The notes under the pieces are model-generated. The model had not been told where the DNA came from. It did no database searches and saw only the letters and a list, made by a program, of their open reading frames with translations. 64,000 bases of DNA from Fen-330 sp050008465. Lineage in GTDB: Bacteria > Acidobacteriota > Terriglobia > Bryobacterales > Bryobacteraceae. Below, in pieces: positions 25,219 to 33,437 of this stretch. Within the stretch, counting starts at the first letter, position 1; each line of letters opens with the position of its first letter. The stretch covers positions 1 to 64,000 of the forward strand of contig JBEKMO010000017.1 of NCBI GenBank assembly GCA_050008465.1. Direction: 5' to 3'. The position numbers and the translations under genes are program-made.

Positions 25219-25668
25219 ATGAAGCAGGTCTTTCCCATCATTCCCGCTTCCACGGCGCCATGGGCTGTCCTGATTCCCACGTTGGCTCTCTTGGTTGGCC
25301 TGGTTGTGCTATTCGCCTGGTTCGCGTACTCGACGCGGCACGTCCGCGTTGAGGTCAGCAGCGACGGGCTGAAGATCGCCGGAGACATGTACGGCCGGAT
25401 GATTCCCGGGCGCGTCTTGATCGCGGGACAGGCACGCGTCTTGGATCTGACCAAGGACACGGATTACGCGCTCGCCAGGCGGACCAATGGCACCGGGCTT
25501 CCCGGATACAAGGCGGGGTGGTTCCGGTTGAGGAACGGCGAGAAGGCGCTGGCCTTTGTGACGGATACCAAGAGCGTTGCCTACGTTCCCACCCGAGCCG
25601 GATACTCGGTCTTGCTGAGCGTGGCGGAGCCGGGGCGGTTCCTGGAAGCCATCAGAGCGATCCGCTAA
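25219..25668 (+). CDS. Membrane-anchored bacterial PH-like domain protein
   Basis: The 149-residue product has one membrane helix (AVLIPTLALLVGLVVLFAWF, about residues 15-36) followed by a small beta-sandwich: HVRVEVSSDGLKIAGDMYGR, VLDLTKDTDYALARRTNG and a C-terminal helix LLSVAEPGRFLEAIRAI. The last phrase, with VTDTKSVAYVPTRAGYSVLLS in front of it, is typical of bacterial PH-like domain families (bPH). The ATG has GGAGG 7 bases ahead. The gene stands alone upstream of the toxin-antitoxin pair. The role is unknown. Confidence 0.68.
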   Translation: MKQVFPIIPASTAPWAVLIPTLALLVGLVVLFAWFAYSTRHVRVEVSSDGLKIAGDMYGRMIPGRVLIAGQARVLDLTKDTDYALARRTNGTGLPGYKAGWFRLRNGEKALAFVTDTKSVAYVPTRAGYSVLLSVAEPGRFLEAIRAIR

Positions 25669-25731
25669 CGGGCGTTGCGGCTGCGCAAAGGATGCCGTAC
25701 GCTGAGGGAGAGGACAAAGGGGGCCGGTGAC

Positions 25732-25956
25732 ATGGATTATCGGGAGATCATCACAATCGAGCCCGGCAAGCGAAGCGGGAAACCCTGCATCCGCGGATTG
25801 CGCATTACCGTCTACGATGTCCTCGGCTATCTCGCGGCCGGAATGACGCATGAGGAGCTCTTGAGAGACTTCCCCGACCTCACGGAGGAAGACATCCGCG
25901 CCTGCCTGGCATTCGCCGCCGACCGCGAGAAGAACATCGAGATCCTGGTCGAATGA
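25732..25956 (+). CDS. DUF433 protein, likely antitoxin of a PIN-like pair
   Basis: The 74-residue protein matches DUF433: a beta-strand start IITIEPGKRSGKPCIRGLRI, then the helix-turn-helix TVYDVLGYLAAGMTHEELLR and DFPDLTEEDIRACLAFAADR. DUF433 proteins are DNA-binding antitoxins commonly paired with DUF5615 toxins. The ATG at 25732 follows GGCCGGTGAC; the frame continues 19 codons upstream without coding character. Its stop overlaps the toxin start (ATGA). Confidence 0.85.
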   Translation: MDYREIITIEPGKRSGKPCIRGLRITVYDVLGYLAAGMTHEELLRDFPDLTEEDIRACLAFAADREKNIEILVE

Positions 25957-26315
25957 AGTTGCTGCTGGACGAGAACCTATCTCCGAGGCTGGCAGCCGCA
26001 TTGGCCGACTTGTTTCCGGGAACGATGCATGTTTGCGATTGTCGTTTGAAAGGGACGCCGGACAGCGCGGTCTGGGAGTTTGCCGCAGCGCAGGGGTTCA
26101 CCATCGTTTCGGAGGATTCCGATTTCAACGAGCTCAGCGCGTTACACGGAACGCCTCCCAAGGTGGTCTGGCTTCATGTTGGCAACTGCGCGACCATGGA
26201 AATTGAAACCATCCCGCGGAGGTTCGCGCTGGCAATCGCGGACTTCATCAACCACCCCGAGGATCGCTGTCTGGTGTTGAAACGCCGGTCATTCCGGCGG
26301 GTCCGCAAGGGCTGA
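25953..26315 (+). CDS. DUF5615 PIN-like protein, likely toxin
   Basis: The 120-residue protein begins MKLLLDENLSPRLAAALADL, where Asp6 is the first acidic residue of the PIN-like active site, and continues DCRLKGTPDSAVWEFAAAQG and FTIVSEDSDFNELSAL, holding the second and third acidic positions, then a strand PPKVVWLHVGNC. Members are predicted ribonucleases (Mut7-C-like PIN fold) that act as toxins with a DUF433 antitoxin. The gene overlaps the antitoxin gene by 4 bases, so the two are translated together. Confidence 0.85.
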   Translation: MKLLLDENLSPRLAAALADLFPGTMHVCDCRLKGTPDSAVWEFAAAQGFTIVSEDSDFNELSALHGTPPKVVWLHVGNCATMEIETIPRRFALAIADFINHPEDRCLVLKRRSFRRVRKG

Positions 26316-26427
26316 ACTGCACTTTCGCTTCTGGGCCGGCAGACAAAAAGCCGGCGGGACACTCGATCCGTCCGGGTATATGATTACCGTTGGCCGAACT
26401 CCCGGACTGGAAATCGGAGACAGATCC

Positions 26428-27055
26428 ATGCTGGTCGAGTGCTCGCAATGTAAGGCCCGTGTCGATGCCCGTGTCAAGGACTCCGCCCCGCTTCATTATT
26501 TGTGACGAAGCCGGGACCGTCACAGGCGGTCATAGGCTAAGTCTGCTCGTATGTCCATCGTGCGGGTGGCCCCTGATCGGCTGGCAGCAACTCGAGGAAT
26601 ATCAGGAGGATGTTCTCACGGGTCCGGAGGAGACATGGTCTACCGCAAAGCGGGTGTGGCCCGATCCCGAGTTGGGCCTCCAAAGCTGCATCCCGCAGGA
26701 CATTCGGGAGTGTGTGGAAGAGGCACACCGCTGCCTTTTTGCCGGCTCCAGCACTGCCAGTGTGGCGATGACTGGTCGTGCCACGGAAGCGATTGCCAGG
26801 CACTTCCTCACGAAAGACAACCCGGGGAATCTCATGCTGGCGGCCGGTTTGAGGAAGCTTTACGAAGAGGAGGTCATCGACCAGCGTCTTTATACTTGGG
26901 GCAAGGAATTGCACGAGCACCGCAATCTAGCGGCCCACGCCAGCGGCGCCACCTTCAGCCATGTGGATGCGCAGGACCTTTTTGACTTCGCGATGGCCAT
27001 CTGCGATTACGTATTTGTCTTGCAGGACAAGTACGAACGGTTCATGGAACGCTAG
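26428..27055 (+). CDS. DUF4145-type protein with an apparent frameshift near the N-terminus
   Basis: The gene appears broken by one base. From the ATG at 26428 (GGAGA 8 bases ahead) the frame gives MLVECSQCKARVDARVKDSA, a CxxC zinc-ribbon half, and stops at 26503-26505. The next frame gives RFIICDEAGTVTGGHRLSLL, VCPSCGWPLIGWQQLEEYQ, with the second CxxC, and runs to 27055. Removing one C from the run CCCC at 26486-26489 joins them into a 208-residue protein with both zinc-knuckle pairs. The C-terminal half has the helical DUF4145 core (ARHFLTKDNPGNLMLAAGLR, LHEHRNLAAHASGATFSHVD) often seen in restriction or defence proteins. It could be a sequencing error, a pseudogene or programmed shifting; an ORF beginning at 26390 reads in the second frame only and has a nonsense N-terminus. 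Confidence 0.7.
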
Positions 27056-27126
27056 ACGCATAAGGGCTAGTACGCGTCCGCATCGCCCTGCGTGCCTTCT
27101 GGGGGAATCACTACAATAGATGTTGC

Positions 27127-28776
27127 ATGCGGATTGCCCTGGGACAGATCAACACCACCGTCGGGGACCTGGGCGGAAACGCGGACCTCATCGTCCGGGC
27201 AGCTCGGGCCGCGGCGGAGGGCGGGGCGCGGCTGGTGGTGTTTCCGGAGCTGTCGCTGACAGGGTATCCGCCGCGCGATCTGGTGGAAAAGCCGAGTTTC
27301 CTCGAGCGCACCCAGCAGCATCTGGCGCGGCTGGCGGCGGAAACCGCGGATCTCGATCTCACGCTGATCTGCGGGTACGTGGGCCGGAGCGAGGCCTCGG
27401 CGGGCAAGCGGGCCACCAACAGCGCCGCGGTGGTCGAGCGCGGGCGCGTCGTGTTCCAGCAGAACAAGGCGCTGCTGCCCACTTACGACGTGTTTGACGA
27501 GATGCGCTACTTCCAGCCGGCCGAGCGCCAATCGCTGTGCCAGATCGAGGGCCGGCGGGTGGCGCTGACCATCTGCGAGGACGCCTGGAACGACAAGCAG
27601 TTCTGGGAGCGGCGCCTGTACCGGCGCGACCCGGTCGAGGAGCTGGCGCAGTCCGGGGCTGAGATCCTGGTGAGTATCAACGCCTCGCCGTATCACATGG
27701 GGAAGCGCGAGCTGCGGCGCGAGATCTTCGCCAACACGGCGCGGCGCTACAAGATCCCGGTCATCTACGTGAACCAGGTGGGCGGCAACGATTCCCTGAT
27801 CTTCGACGGCAGCAGTTTCGCCCTGGACGCCGAGGCGCACGTGATCGCTTCGGGCGCGTCGTTTCGGGAGGACCTGGTGTTCCTGGACACGGAGGCGGGC
27901 GCTGGAGACCGGCGCGAGAGCCTGCCGGAGGAGTGTGAGGCGGTGTACGAAGCGCTGGCGCTCGGCACGCGCGACTACATCCGCAAGTGCGGGTTTGAGC
28001 GCGTGCTGATTGGCCTGAGCGGCGGCATCGACTCCTCGCTGACGGCAGCGATCGCGGTGGACGCGGTGGGCCGGGAGAACGTGGTCGGGGTGGGGATGCC
28101 CGGGCCGTATTCATCGGAGGGCAGCCTGACGGACGCGCGGACGCTGGCGGCGAATCTGGGCATCCGCTTCGAGGTGGTGAAGATCACGGGGATGTATGCG
28201 AGCTATCTCGCGGCGCTGGATCCGCTGTTCGCGGGGCTGGAGCGCGACGTCACCGAGGAGAACATCCAGGCGCGCATCCGCGGCGCAATCCTGATGGCGC
28301 TCTCGAACAAATGGCGGGCGCTGGCGCTGACCACCGGCAACAAGAGCGAGCTGGCCATGGGCTATTGCACGCTGTACGGCGATATGTGCGGCGGGCTGGC
28401 GGTGATCAGCGACGTTCCCAAGACGCTAGTGTACGAACTGGCGCGGGTGGCGAATCGGCGGCAAGCGAGCGCCATCCCGGAGAGCGTGTTCACCAAGCCG
28501 CCCTCGGCCGAGCTGCGTCCGAACCAGACGGACCAGGATACGTTGCCGCCCTACGATCTGTTGGACCGCATCCTGAACGCCTACGTCGAGGACTACCAGA
28601 CGCCGCGGCAGATCGCCGAGGCGCTGGACCTGGAAGTTGACTACGTCAGCGAGATCATCAACAAGGTCGACCGCAACGAATACAAGCGCCAGCAGGCCGC
28701 GCCCGGCCTGAAAGTAACCAGCAAGGCGTTCGGTATCGGCCGGCGGTTTCCCATCGCGCAAAGGTTCTCCGAATGA
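27127..28776 (+). CDS. nadE: NAD+ synthase, glutamine-hydrolysing
   Basis: The enzyme amidates nicotinic acid adenine dinucleotide to NAD+ with ATP and glutamine. The N-terminal nitrilase-type amidase domain has the catalytic triad Glu41 (FPELSLTGYP), Lys114 (QQNKALLPTYD) and Cys150 (ALTICEDAW). The C-terminal synthetase has the P-loop GLSGGIDSSL and motifs TTGNKSELAMGYCTLYGDM and PPSAELRPNQTDQD. At 549 residues it is the bacterial two-domain length of about 540-580. A TACAAT box lies 9 bases before the ATG, so the mRNA is probably nearly leaderless. The stop overlaps the start of the next gene (ATGA). Confidence 0.94.
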   Translation: MRIALGQINTTVGDLGGNADLIVRAARAAAEGGARLVVFPELSLTGYPPRDLVEKPSFLERTQQHLARLAAETADLDLTLICGYVGRSEASAGKRATNSAAVVERGRVVFQQNKALLPTYDVFDEMRYFQPAERQSLCQIEGRRVALTICEDAWNDKQFWERRLYRRDPVEELAQSGAEILVSINASPYHMGKRELRREIFANTARRYKIPVIYVNQVGGNDSLIFDGSSFALDAEAHVIASGASFREDLVFLDTEAGAGDRRESLPEECEAVYEALALGTRDYIRKCGFERVLIGLSGGIDSSLTAAIAVDAVGRENVVGVGMPGPYSSEGSLTDARTLAANLGIRFEVVKITGMYASYLAALDPLFAGLERDVTEENIQARIRGAILMALSNKWRALALTTGNKSELAMGYCTLYGDMCGGLAVISDVPKTLVYELARVANRRQASAIPESVFTKPPSAELRPNQTDQDTLPPYDLLDRILNAYVEDYQTPRQIAEALDLEVDYVSEIINKVDRNEYKRQQAAPGLKVTSKAFGIGRRFPIAQRFSE

Positions 28777-30740
28777 AAACTGCGGTAGTGGTTCTGCCGA
28801 TTGCCTTGACCCTCGCGTTGTCCGCTCAGCCCGCGGGCTGGCGTCTGCGGCCCGCGGGCCGCCAGGTTGCTCTGGGAGCGCTGCCGATGTCGTCGGCGGT
28901 TTCGCCGGACGGCAGGTACTTGCTGGTGCTGAACGGCGGCGCCGCGGCGCCCTCGATCAGCGTGATCGAGACCGCGACCGAGCGCGTGGCGGGAAGCATC
29001 TCTGTGCCCGACGCGTGGCTGGGGCTTACGTTCTCGCGCCAGGGCGACCGGGTCTATGCCGGCGGCGGCTCGCGGGCAGCGGTGCTGGAGTTCGGGTTCG
29101 CGGAGGGCAGGCTGATCGCGCGCCGGACATTCCCGGTGACGCCTCCCGAGAAACGAACCGGCAACGATTTCACCGGCGACGTAACGTTCGACCCGGCCGG
29201 CCGCCTGCTCTATGCGGCCGACCTATTCAACAACTCCATCGTGGTGATCAACCCGCAATCCGGAGTGGTGATCGAGCGGTTCCCGACGGGCCGGCGGCCG
29301 TACCGCATCTTGTTCCCGCCGGACGGCAAGACGTTCCTGGTCTCGAGTTGGGCGGACGGCTCGGTTTACCACCACGAAACCGCCACGGGCGCCGTACTGG
29401 AGAAGCTGCGGCTGGGCGCCCACCCGACCGACATGCTCTGGGCGCCCGGCAAGCCGGTGGTGGAGGAGGAAAGCCAGCTCGAGTGGGTGGCCGCGCGGCT
29501 GTTCGTGGCTGCCGCGAATACGAACAACGTGTACGTGCTAGGGGCCTCGGAGAGCGGCGAGCTGCGTCAGATCGACACCATCAACGTCTCGCTGACCCCC
29601 TGGCAGCCCGCGGGGATGACGCCCAGCGCACTGGCGCTCAGCCCCGACCGCAAGCGGCTGTTCGTGGTTTGCTCGGACGCGAACGCGGTGGCGGTGGAGG
29701 GGATTACGGGCGCGCGCGCGGAGCAACTCGGGTTCCTTCCGACGGGTGGGTATCCGACGGCCATCCAGGCGCTCCGCGACAACCGCGTGGTGGTGTTGAA
29801 CGGGCGCGGGCTGGGCAGCCTCCAAACCGGGACGGCATCGTTCATCGATCCGCCATCGGATGAGGCGCTGGCGGATTACTCGAAGACCGTGCTCGACAAT
29901 ACGCCCTATCGCGACGCCTTGCTGGAGGACGCCGGAACCGGCAAGGACAGCCCCATTCCCGCGCAGCCGGGCCAAGCCTCGCCCATCCGGCACATGATTT
30001 ACATTGTCGGAGAGAACCACCAGGACGGGGCGAACCGTCGCAAGCTGGCGCGCGAGTTCGTGCGGCTGGAGAACTTCCGCGCGGATGGCGAACAGTGGGC
30101 CACCGCGGGGATCGCCTCGGATTTCGTCGAGAAGATGCGGCCTCGCCCCTTCGACTACGAGGGTGGCGAGCCGGCCGCCACGCCCGCCTCCGGCTATCTG
30201 TGGACGAACGCCGCGGCGGCGGGCATTTCGATGCGGAATTACGGCCACTTCGTCGTCAACCGCCCGCTCCAGGAGGTGGCCGGCGGCATCCAGGTGCAAC
30301 TGGTGAAGGACCCGGTTCTCAACCGCGTGACCAACCTGCGCTACCGCGGCGCCGATCCGGACTACCCGGACATGGAGCGGGCCAAGGTCTTCCTCGAGGA
30401 CCTGGCCGATTTTGAGAAGACGGGGCAAATGCCCGCCCTGATCCTGATGCGGCTGGAGGAGGATATCGCGCTGGGACGAATTGTGGAAGCGGTGTCGAAG
30501 AGCCGCTTCTGGACCAGCACCGCAATCTTCGTATCGCCGGCCCTGGCGATATCGCCATACGTGAAGCGTGGCGCCGTGGACGGCACGCTGTACAATACGG
30601 CTTCCATGCTGCGCACCGTGGAACTGCTCCTCGGCCTGCGCCCGATGACAGTTTTCGATGCCGGCGCCCGGCCCCTGTCCAGTTGCTTCCAGACGACGGC
30701 GGACCCGCGGCCCTACACCGCCGAAGGCCCGCACAGGTAG
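28773..30740 (+). CDS. YncE-like beta-propeller / phosphoesterase protein lacking catalytic motifs
   Basis: The 655-residue exported protein has a signal peptide (VVVLPIALTLALSAQP), a seven-bladed propeller over about residues 30-360 (SSAVSPDGRYLLVLN, PSALALSPDRKRLFVVCSD) and a C-terminal half that follows the phosphoesterase (acid phosphatase/phospholipase C-like) fold. Normal members of this bifunctional family carry metal-binding and nucleophile segments near IKHVIYVIKENRTYD, NDHTxGT and EDDAQNGPDHVDAHRS. Here these are missing: IVGENHQDGANRRKLAREF, LILMRLEEDIALGRIVE and TAIFVSPALAISPYVK join the flanks directly. The rest of the fold (GYLWTNAAAAGISMRNYG, DYPDMERAKVFLEDL) is well kept, so it is probably a catalytically dead homologue. 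The motif comparison is from memory of the family. It overlaps nadE by 4 bases. Confidence 0.75.
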   Translation: MKTAVVVLPIALTLALSAQPAGWRLRPAGRQVALGALPMSSAVSPDGRYLLVLNGGAAAPSISVIETATERVAGSISVPDAWLGLTFSRQGDRVYAGGGSRAAVLEFGFAEGRLIARRTFPVTPPEKRTGNDFTGDVTFDPAGRLLYAADLFNNSIVVINPQSGVVIERFPTGRRPYRILFPPDGKTFLVSSWADGSVYHHETATGAVLEKLRLGAHPTDMLWAPGKPVVEEESQLEWVAARLFVAAANTNNVYVLGASESGELRQIDTINVSLTPWQPAGMTPSALALSPDRKRLFVVCSDANAVAVEGITGARAEQLGFLPTGGYPTAIQALRDNRVVVLNGRGLGSLQTGTASFIDPPSDEALADYSKTVLDNTPYRDALLEDAGTGKDSPIPAQPGQASPIRHMIYIVGENHQDGANRRKLAREFVRLENFRADGEQWATAGIASDFVEKMRPRPFDYEGGEPAATPASGYLWTNAAAAGISMRNYGHFVVNRPLQEVAGGIQVQLVKDPVLNRVTNLRYRGADPDYPDMERAKVFLEDLADFEKTGQMPALILMRLEEDIALGRIVEAVSKSRFWTSTAIFVSPALAISPYVKRGAVDGTLYNTASMLRTVELLLGLRPMTVFDAGARPLSSCFQTTADPRPYTAEGPHR

Positions 30741-30747
30741 CGCCACT

Positions 30748-32889
30748 ATGCCCCACATCTATCTCTGCGTTCTGTGGCACATGCACCAGCCGTTCTACAA
30801 GGACCTGATCTCCGGGGAATACCGGATGCCCTGGACCCGGCTGCATGCCCTCAAGGATTACTACGGGATGGTGGAAATCCTGGAGGAATTCCCGGAGGTC
30901 CATCAGACCTTCAATCTGGTGCCGTCGCTGATGATGCAGGTGGAAGAATACGCGACGGGCAACGCAGTGGATCCCTTTCTGCGGGTGACGCTCAAGCCCG
31001 CCGAGAGCCTGACGCAGGCCGAGCAGGAGTTCATGCTGCGCAACTTCGTGCCGCTCTCTCCGACGCGCATCGTGGCGCGGTTCCCGCGCTACCTGGAGTT
31101 GTGCCAGGCGTGGCGGGCGGCCGACCGGAACATCGGGCGCGCGCTGCGGCTGTTCAGCGCGCAGGCGTTCCGCGACTTGCAGGTGCTCTCGCAACTGGCC
31201 TGGTTCGACGAAGAGTTTCTGACCAAGGACCCGGACATCCGCGAGCTGGTGTTGCGGGGCCGCAACTTCACGCCGGACGACCAGGCGCTGGCCGGCAGGA
31301 AGCAGACCGAGATTCTGCGGGCCATCCTGCCGGCGTATCGGAAGTTTGCGGCGCGAGGGCAGATCGAGATCTCGACCACGCCGTTCTACCATCCCATCCT
31401 GCCGTTAATCTGCGATTCCAACATCGCTGAGGTGGCGCATCCGTACGTGTCGCTGCCGGCGCGGTTCCGCTTTCCAGAGGACGCTCGGGCCCAGCTCGAG
31501 CGGGCGCGGCAGTTCTGCCGGGACCGGCTTGGGGCCGCGCCGGCGGGGCTGTGGCCTTCCGAGGGATCGGTGTCCGACGAAGCGCTCGGCATCGCGGCCG
31601 AGGTGGGGTTCCGCTGGGCGGCCTCGGACAACGGGGTGTTGGGCCGCGTCCTGGGCCGGACCGCCGGCGTCGAGGAAACCTGCCGGCCGTATGTCTGGCG
31701 GCAGGGAGGCCGGGAAATTTCGCTGATCTTCCGCGATCACTATCTAAGCGACCTGATCGGGTTCGTGTACGCACGGCTGGGGGCGGCGGAGGCCGCGGCG
31801 GATTTCTTGAACCGCATCCGCGACAACTGCCGGGGGATCCTGGCCAGCGGCCGCGACGCGTTCGTTCCCATCATCCTGGACGGCGAGAACGCCTGGGAGT
31901 TCTACGAGCAGAACGGCCGGCCGTTCTTGAGGGAGCTGTACCGCGGGATCACGGCGGACGCCTCGATCCGGGCCCTGACGGTCGGGGAGGCGCTCCAGCG
32001 TCTGGAGCCCCAGCCGCTGGACCACGTTTTTCCGGGATCGTGGATCGGCGCGAATTTCGACGTCTGGATCGGGGCGGAAGAGGACAACCGCGCCTGGGAG
32101 TACCTGCTGCGGGCGCGGCAGACCTACGCGCGGGTGGCGTCCGGGGTTCCCGAACCGGACCGGCAACTGGCCTACGAAGAACTGCTGATCTCCGAAGGGA
32201 GCGACTGGTGCTGGTGGTACGGACCGGAGCACCAGTCGGACTTCCGCGCCGAGTTCGACGCGTTGTATCGCGAGCACCTGGCGAACGTCTACCGGGCGCT
32301 CCACCTCACGCCGCCCGAGGAACTCTCCCGCCCGATTCTGAGGATGGCGCTGGCCGAGGTGCATACGCCGCCCACCGGACCCGTGCGCCCGAAGATCGAT
32401 GGCGTGGTCACCTCGTACTTCGAGTGGCTGGGCGCGGGCGTCTGCCGTGTGGATGCGCGCTCCGGTGCCATGCACGGCAAGCGGTTCCTGATCCAGGAGC
32501 TGTGCTACGGCAGCGACGGGCAGAATCTGTACGTGCGGGTGGATTTCGAGCCGGGGGCGGTCTCGGGGCTCTCCGGCATGGACGCGCACCTGACCATCCA
32601 GCCTTGCGCCGATCCTTCTCTGGAGAGTTTCATCGTGCTGGGCTTCCGCGACGGGCTGGTGAGCGCCGGGGAAGTGCGGCTGGCGAAGCCCGAGGCCGCG
32701 ACGGCGGTCGAGTTCGCGTTCCACAAAGTACTGGAGGCGCGACTCTCGCTCGCGGCGCTCGGCGTGGGGTCCGGTCAATCGCTGCGTTTGCAGTTATCCC
32801 TGTGGAAACAAGGACTTCCGGTCGACGCGATTCCGCAGGAGGGGTGGCTGGAGATCTCCACAGCCGAGCCGACCGACTGGCCGCTGTAG
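30748..32889 (+). CDS. Glycoside hydrolase family 57 enzyme
   Basis: GH57 members are retaining alpha-glucan enzymes (amylase, 4-alpha-glucanotransferase, branching or amylopullulanase). The 713-residue sequence starts MPHIYLCVLWHMHQPFY, with the HMHQP motif of conserved region 1, and continues EVHQTFNLVPSLMMQ, then region 3 GLWPSEGSVSDEAL with the likely nucleophile Glu, and region 4 IILDGENAWEFYEQNGRPFL with the likely acid Asp. The true ATG is at 30748; the frame extends 30 codons upstream through sequence that belongs to the preceding gene. Residues beyond about 500 form a beta-rich accessory domain as in other family 57 proteins. It lies 7 bases after the phosphoesterase-like gene. Glycogen turnover is a plausible role. 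Confidence 0.88.
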   Translation: MPHIYLCVLWHMHQPFYKDLISGEYRMPWTRLHALKDYYGMVEILEEFPEVHQTFNLVPSLMMQVEEYATGNAVDPFLRVTLKPAESLTQAEQEFMLRNFVPLSPTRIVARFPRYLELCQAWRAADRNIGRALRLFSAQAFRDLQVLSQLAWFDEEFLTKDPDIRELVLRGRNFTPDDQALAGRKQTEILRAILPAYRKFAARGQIEISTTPFYHPILPLICDSNIAEVAHPYVSLPARFRFPEDARAQLERARQFCRDRLGAAPAGLWPSEGSVSDEALGIAAEVGFRWAASDNGVLGRVLGRTAGVEETCRPYVWRQGGREISLIFRDHYLSDLIGFVYARLGAAEAAADFLNRIRDNCRGILASGRDAFVPIILDGENAWEFYEQNGRPFLRELYRGITADASIRALTVGEALQRLEPQPLDHVFPGSWIGANFDVWIGAEEDNRAWEYLLRARQTYARVASGVPEPDRQLAYEELLISEGSDWCWWYGPEHQSDFRAEFDALYREHLANVYRALHLTPPEELSRPILRMALAEVHTPPTGPVRPKIDGVVTSYFEWLGAGVCRVDARSGAMHGKRFLIQELCYGSDGQNLYVRVDFEPGAVSGLSGMDAHLTIQPCADPSLESFIVLGFRDGLVSAGEVRLAKPEAATAVEFAFHKVLEARLSLAALGVGSGQSLRLQLSLWKQGLPVDAIPQEGWLEISTAEPTDWPL

Positions 32890-32988
32890 AGGGGCGGTCC
32901 GATTCGCCTGCCACGCCTGTAAGCTGATGTTTTTTCTATGGGATTGTACCGTTTCCTCTTGTGCAATCCCAGGCAGGGTGCTAAGGTG
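32863..32988. repeat. Repeat block, copy 1 (GH57 3' end plus promoter)
   Basis: About 125 bases starting with GCCGAGCCGACCGACTGG, the last codons of the GH57 gene, recur at 37458-37581. A 38-base core (32951-32988) is identical in both copies and holds the promoter. Copy 1 is continuous with an intact GH57 gene and so is the older location. Beyond 32988 the two loci keep only weak similarity. Confidence 0.85.
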
Positions 32989-33437
32989 CTAGAGGATCAG
33001 TCGGTTTGAAGCGAGGAGGATTGTTGTATTGGGAGCGGTTTTGGCGTTCCCCGGGGCAGGCGGCACCCCGTGCTAGTCCGGTCGACGGCAGCCGTGCTTG
33101 CCAGACCGCGCGTCGCTGGAGCGGCCCGCGGCGAGTGGTCAAGTGCGTGTATTGGTGGCGTCCCTGCCGACGGAGGTGGATTGTTGATCAAGTTCCCGCG
33201 TGAACTTCCACGGCGCGGCGCAACTGACAAACCACGTCCGCGAACTACGGTTTCCAGAATCCGCGGCCCTGTTTGGCTACGGAACATGGAATCGGAACAT
33301 CTGCCTGTCTTTTGCAAATCCTTGCTAACAGAAGACGAAGTTGCCCGTTGGGAAATGGCCCGTCAACTGCTAGCTGTTCGTTTTAACGCAGGAGGGGGGT
33401 TTGTGTGCGCAACCGCGCATCTACCAGAAAGGAAAAG
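32890..33437. other. Long 5' untranslated leader of receptor gene 1
   Basis: Some 450 bases separate the -10 box (32982-32987) from the receptor start. Two frames (33006-33203 and 33070-33441) are open, but their products are rich in R and G and unlike any known protein. The leader is moderately AT-richer near 32925-32960 and again near 33300-33430. No riboswitch class could be recognised. Similar spacing in front of receptor 2 (about 265 bases) and weak similarity suggest a shared leader. Confidence 0.35.
32959..32987 (+). promoter_or_regulatory. Sigma70-like promoter in front of receptor 1
   Basis: TTGTGC (32959-32964) and TAAGGT (32982-32987) are separated by 17 bases. The same pair, with identical spacer, occurs in the repeat copy before receptor 2 (37552-37580). 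Conservation of exactly this segment in both copies supports function. Confidence 0.5.
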
